Origin: Mesorhizobium sp. B1-1-8
GTDB lineage: Bacteria > Pseudomonadota > Alphaproteobacteria > Rhizobiales > Rhizobiaceae
Assembly (NCBI RefSeq): GCF_006442795.2
Contig: NZ_CP083956.1
Span: 1,527,501-1,591,500, forward strand
Length of the DNA stretch: 64,000 nucleotides
Reading direction: 5' to 3'
The notes under the pieces are model-generated. The model did not search any database. It was not told where the DNA came from and worked only from the letters and a program-made list of their open reading frames with translations. Position 1 is the stretch's first letter, and each line of letters begins with the position of its first letter. This document shows positions 61,840 to 64,000 of this stretch, in pieces. The translations under genes and the position numbers were made by a program.

Positions 61840-62835
61840 TTATTTGAGCTTCGGGTTGAGCAGCGCGTCGATCTTCGGCTCTTTCATGTTGGCCTTGGTG
61901 ACCAGGTTGGCGCCGGTGTCGACATTGGCCTCGACCTTCTCGCCCTTCGAGGCGGCCAAAGCGGTCTTGATGCCATCGTAACCCATCCGGTACGGATCCT
62001 GGACGACCAGACCCGAGATGATGCCGTCATTGAGGAACTTGATCAGCTTCTCATCGCTGTCGAAGCCGATCAGCGCGACCTTGCCGCCGAGATTGTTTTC
62101 GGCGACCGCCTGGCCGACGCCCTGCGCCATGATCAGGTTCGAGGCGAAGATGCCCTTGAGGTCCGGATTGGCGGTGATCAGATCGGTGGCGATGTTCAAG
62201 CCCGTGGTGGCCTGGCCATCGGCATATTTGTCGGCGACAAGCTCGAGGCCCGGATACTTGGCCTTGATCTGCTCGATGAAGCCTTGCTTGCGCTGCTCGA
62301 GCGAGCCGGCGCCGGGAAGCGCCGTGATCAGCGCGACCTTGCCTTCCACCTTGCCGCCATTGGCGGCGCCGATGGCGGCGGCGAGGCCGTCAGCGGCGAC
62401 GCGGCCGCCCTGCACGTTGTCGGTGGTCAGGAACGACGTGAAGGCCTTGGAGTCGGCGCCGGAGTCGATGCCGATGACCTTGACCTTGCTGGCGGCCTCG
62501 TCGATCGGCTTGCCGAGCGCCTTGAACTCGGTCGGCGAGATGACGACGGCCGCCGGGTTGCTGGCGACGGCGTTTTCGAGGATCGAGATCTGGCCGTTGA
62601 CGTCGGTTTCGGCCTGGGCGCCGAGCTCCGGCACGTTGACGCCGAGATCCTTGCCGGCCTTGCGGGCGCCGGCCAGAACGATCTGCCAATAGAAGGATGT
62701 GGTGTCCTTGACGATGATCGGAATGGTCACGTCGGCCGCCGAGGCGGGCGCGGAATGCATCGCGCCGGCGAGCATCGAAGCGGCGGCCAAAGCCAAGAAG
62801 CCGCGGCGGTTGAGAAGGCTGGTCACGAATTTCAT
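61840..62835 (-). CDS. Ribose-type ABC substrate-binding protein
   Basis: 331 residues. Signal peptide with RRGFLALAAASMLAGAMHSAPASA, cleavage before ADVT. Peripla_BP_4-type marks: DTTSFYWQIVLAGARKAGKDLG, LENAVASNPAAVVISP, DNVQGGRVAADGLA, FASNLIMAQGVGQAV, ALIGFDSDEKLIKFL. Start at 62835 with AGGGAGGAACCT just ahead. First gene of the operon. Confidence 0.93.
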   Translation of the reverse strand: MKFVTSLLNRRGFLALAAASMLAGAMHSAPASAADVTIPIIVKDTTSFYWQIVLAGARKAGKDLGVNVPELGAQAETDVNGQISILENAVASNPAAVVISPTEFKALGKPIDEAASKVKVIGIDSGADSKAFTSFLTTDNVQGGRVAADGLAAAIGAANGGKVEGKVALITALPGAGSLEQRKQGFIEQIKAKYPGLELVADKYADGQATTGLNIATDLITANPDLKGIFASNLIMAQGVGQAVAENNLGGKVALIGFDSDEKLIKFLNDGIISGLVVQDPYRMGYDGIKTALAASKGEKVEANVDTGANLVTKANMKEPKIDALLNPKLK

Positions 62836-62915
62836 TAGGTTCCTCCCTAAGTCGCCTGGTGAAGGTTGCGGAAGCTCCATCTGGATAGGCGCGGCCCAAA
62901 CAGAACTTTATCAAT

Positions 62916-62936
62916 AAAAAACAGATGCCGTTTTTT
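62916..62936. promoter_or_regulatory. Candidate operator 1 before the ribose-type operon
   Basis: AAAAAAC (62916-62922) mirrors GTTTTTT (62930-62936) around AGATGCC. It starts 81 bp before the binding-protein start. No regulator gene lies nearby in the window. Confidence 0.4.
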
Positions 62937-63082
62937 GATAGAGCATTGCCGTGACCGATGCAAGCGATGTCTGTTGTCCTGCGCGATGCGGGTCAGCGTC
63001 CGTTAGGCTCGTCCCTGGCAGTGCTCGGATGCTCCCGTTCCTCCTTGTCGACACGGAACAATAATTTCATATTTATGTCAAC

Positions 63083-63100
63083 ATGGAATATACATTCCAT
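63083..63100. promoter_or_regulatory. Candidate operator 2 before the ribose-type operon
   Basis: ATGGAATATACATTCCAT is a perfect palindrome with 7-bp arms and a 4-bp centre, in an AT-rich stretch 248 bp before the binding-protein start and 55 bp after the UxaA-family stop. Confidence 0.4.
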
Positions 63101-63154
63101 CGCATGTGAAGGCCGCCTCCTGGTCGGTGGCGCTTCCGCCGATACGGCCCGCGA

Positions 63155-64000
63155 TTAAAGCGTCGCGCCCAGGTGCCAGGGCACGAATTCGTTGTCGCCG
63201 TAGCCAAAGTCCTCGCTCTTGGTCTTGCGGCCGGATGCCGTCTCGATGATCAGCTCGAAGATCTCGCGGCCCATGCCGGCGATGGTCTTCTCGCCAGAGG
63301 CGATCACGCCGCAATTGACGTCCATGTCCTCTTCCATCTGGTGGTACATGGTCGAGTTGGTGGCGACCTTGATCGACGGCGTCGGACGGCAGCCGAAGCA
63401 GGAGCCGCGGCCGGTGGTGAAGACGATCACATTGGCGCCGCCCGCCACCTGGCCGGTGGCAGAGACCGGGTCGTAGCCGGGCGTATCCATGAACACCAGG
63501 CCGTTGCCGGTGACCTTCTCGGCGTAGCCGAAGACCCCGTTGAGCGGCGTCTGGCCGCCCTTGGCGACCGCGCCCAGCGACTTCTCCAGGATGGTGGTCA
63601 GGCCGCCGCGCTTGTTGCCGGGCGAGGGGTTGTTGTCGATCGAGGCGCCATGCTTGGCGACATGCTCCTCCCACCATTTGACATAGCCGTCGAGCTTGGC
63701 GGCGATCTCGGGCGTCGCGGCGCGATAGGCCAGCAGATGCTCGGCGCCATAGATTTCGGTCGTCTCGGAAAGGATGCCGATGCCGCCGACTCCGGCCAGG
63801 ATATCGACGGCAGCGCCCAGCGCCGGATTGGCGGTGATGCCGGACATACCGTCGGAACCGCCGCATTGCAGGCCGACGACGATCTCGCTGACGGGAATAG
63901 GCTCACGCTTCAGCTGGCCGACCTCCTCCGCGATCTCGGCCAACACGCCCATCGCCTTCTCGACCGATTTGCGCGAGCCGCCGGCCTCCTGGATGTTGAA
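63155..64000 (-). CDS. UxaA-family dehydratase (altronate/galactarate type), partial
   Basis: 282 residues are seen, the C-terminal part; the frame stays open to the window edge (…FNIQEAGGSRKSVEKAMGV), so the start lies beyond 64000. Family marks: VGLQCGGSDGMSGITANPALG, ETTEIYGAEHLL, NPSPGNKRGGLTTILEKSLG, TGRGSCFGCRPTPSIKVATNS. It dehydrates altronate, galactarate or a similar sugar acid to a 2-keto-3-deoxy acid. It stands just before the ribose-type importer operon in the same direction and may share its substrate range. Confidence 0.88.
   Translation of the reverse strand, partial: FNIQEAGGSRKSVEKAMGVLAEIAEEVGQLKREPIPVSEIVVGLQCGGSDGMSGITANPALGAAVDILAGVGGIGILSETTEIYGAEHLLAYRAATPEIAAKLDGYVKWWEEHVAKHGASIDNNPSPGNKRGGLTTILEKSLGAVAKGGQTPLNGVFGYAEKVTGNGLVFMDTPGYDPVSATGQVAGGANVIVFTTGRGSCFGCRPTPSIKVATNSTMYHQMEEDMDVNCGVIASGEKTIAGMGREIFELIIETASGRKTKSEDFGYGDNEFVPWHLGATL

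Larger units (their letters stand above)
62836..63154. other. Upstream region of the ribose-type operon, 319 bp
   Basis: No gene recognised. It is locally AT-rich and holds two palindromes (62916-62936 and 63083-63100) that could be operators or, for the latter, part of the end of the UxaA-family transcript. Confidence 0.5.

Overview
The window looks like the chromosome of an alphaproteobacterium of the Rhizobiales, most probably Mesorhizobium or a close relative. The evidence is a 23S rRNA with a helix-9 intervening sequence, the order 23S-5S-tRNA-fMet, high GC, many ABC importers and GntR-type catabolic operons, a rhizobial-style phn cluster, and several families of palindromic intergenic repeats. 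The genus is an inference; no database was searched.

Layout. (1) 1-3434: the 3' end of an rRNA operon. (2) 3479-15501: a catabolic region with an LhgO-like FAD oxidoreductase, a class III aminotransferase plus a ThuA-like protein, two PuuA-like glutamine synthetases, a PuuB-like oxidase, hexuronate genes (SDR and uxuA), and GntR and DeoR regulators. An IS481-family element (15502-16505) sits exactly at the deoR stop codon. (3) 16622-22635: a dipeptide-type ABC importer translationally coupled to an ATC-hydrolase-like enzyme. One ATPase carries an in-frame palindromic repeat. (4) 22975-27622: an M24 creatinase-like hydrolase, then a divergent TetR / Tm-1-like ATP-binding / TIM-barrel / cupin cluster. 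(5) 27979-33648: a sugar ABC importer with two ATPases and a tiny membrane protein. (6) 33655-37851: AraC plus MFS efflux, a GFA-family protein, and an amidase. (7) 37905-45635: a sugar-acid/ketose island with a hydroxyacid dehydrogenase, FadR-type GntR, enolase-superfamily dehydratase, three TIM-barrel isomerases/epimerases and a Gfo/Idh dehydrogenase. (8) 45927-57859: a phosphonate uptake and C-P lyase locus, phnGHIJKL, a hexapeptide acetyltransferase, phnC-D-E-E and a divergent phnF. (9) 58161-64000: a ribose-type ABC operon with a zinc alcohol dehydrogenase, and the C-terminal part of a UxaA-family dehydratase that runs off the window.

How it works together. Most of the window imports and oxidises sugars, sugar acids, amines, peptides and phosphonates. 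Regions 4, 5 and 7 share a FadR-type operator, TGGT-N3-ACCA. It occurs as pairs about 180 bp apart in front of the sugar importer and inside the divergent promoter of the isomerase island, and once before the M24 gene. The FadR-type GntR at 38949-39665 is the natural candidate repressor, so these loci may form one uptake-and-breakdown regulon. The phn locus shows a Pho-box before phnC and a perfect operator palindrome over the phnG promoter.

The most unusual things here are the repeat-within-a-gene (itself carrying a nested 42-bp palindrome), the double use of one CTAG as stop codon for both deoR and the transposase, the paired-operator regulon, and the split Tm-1-like operon.
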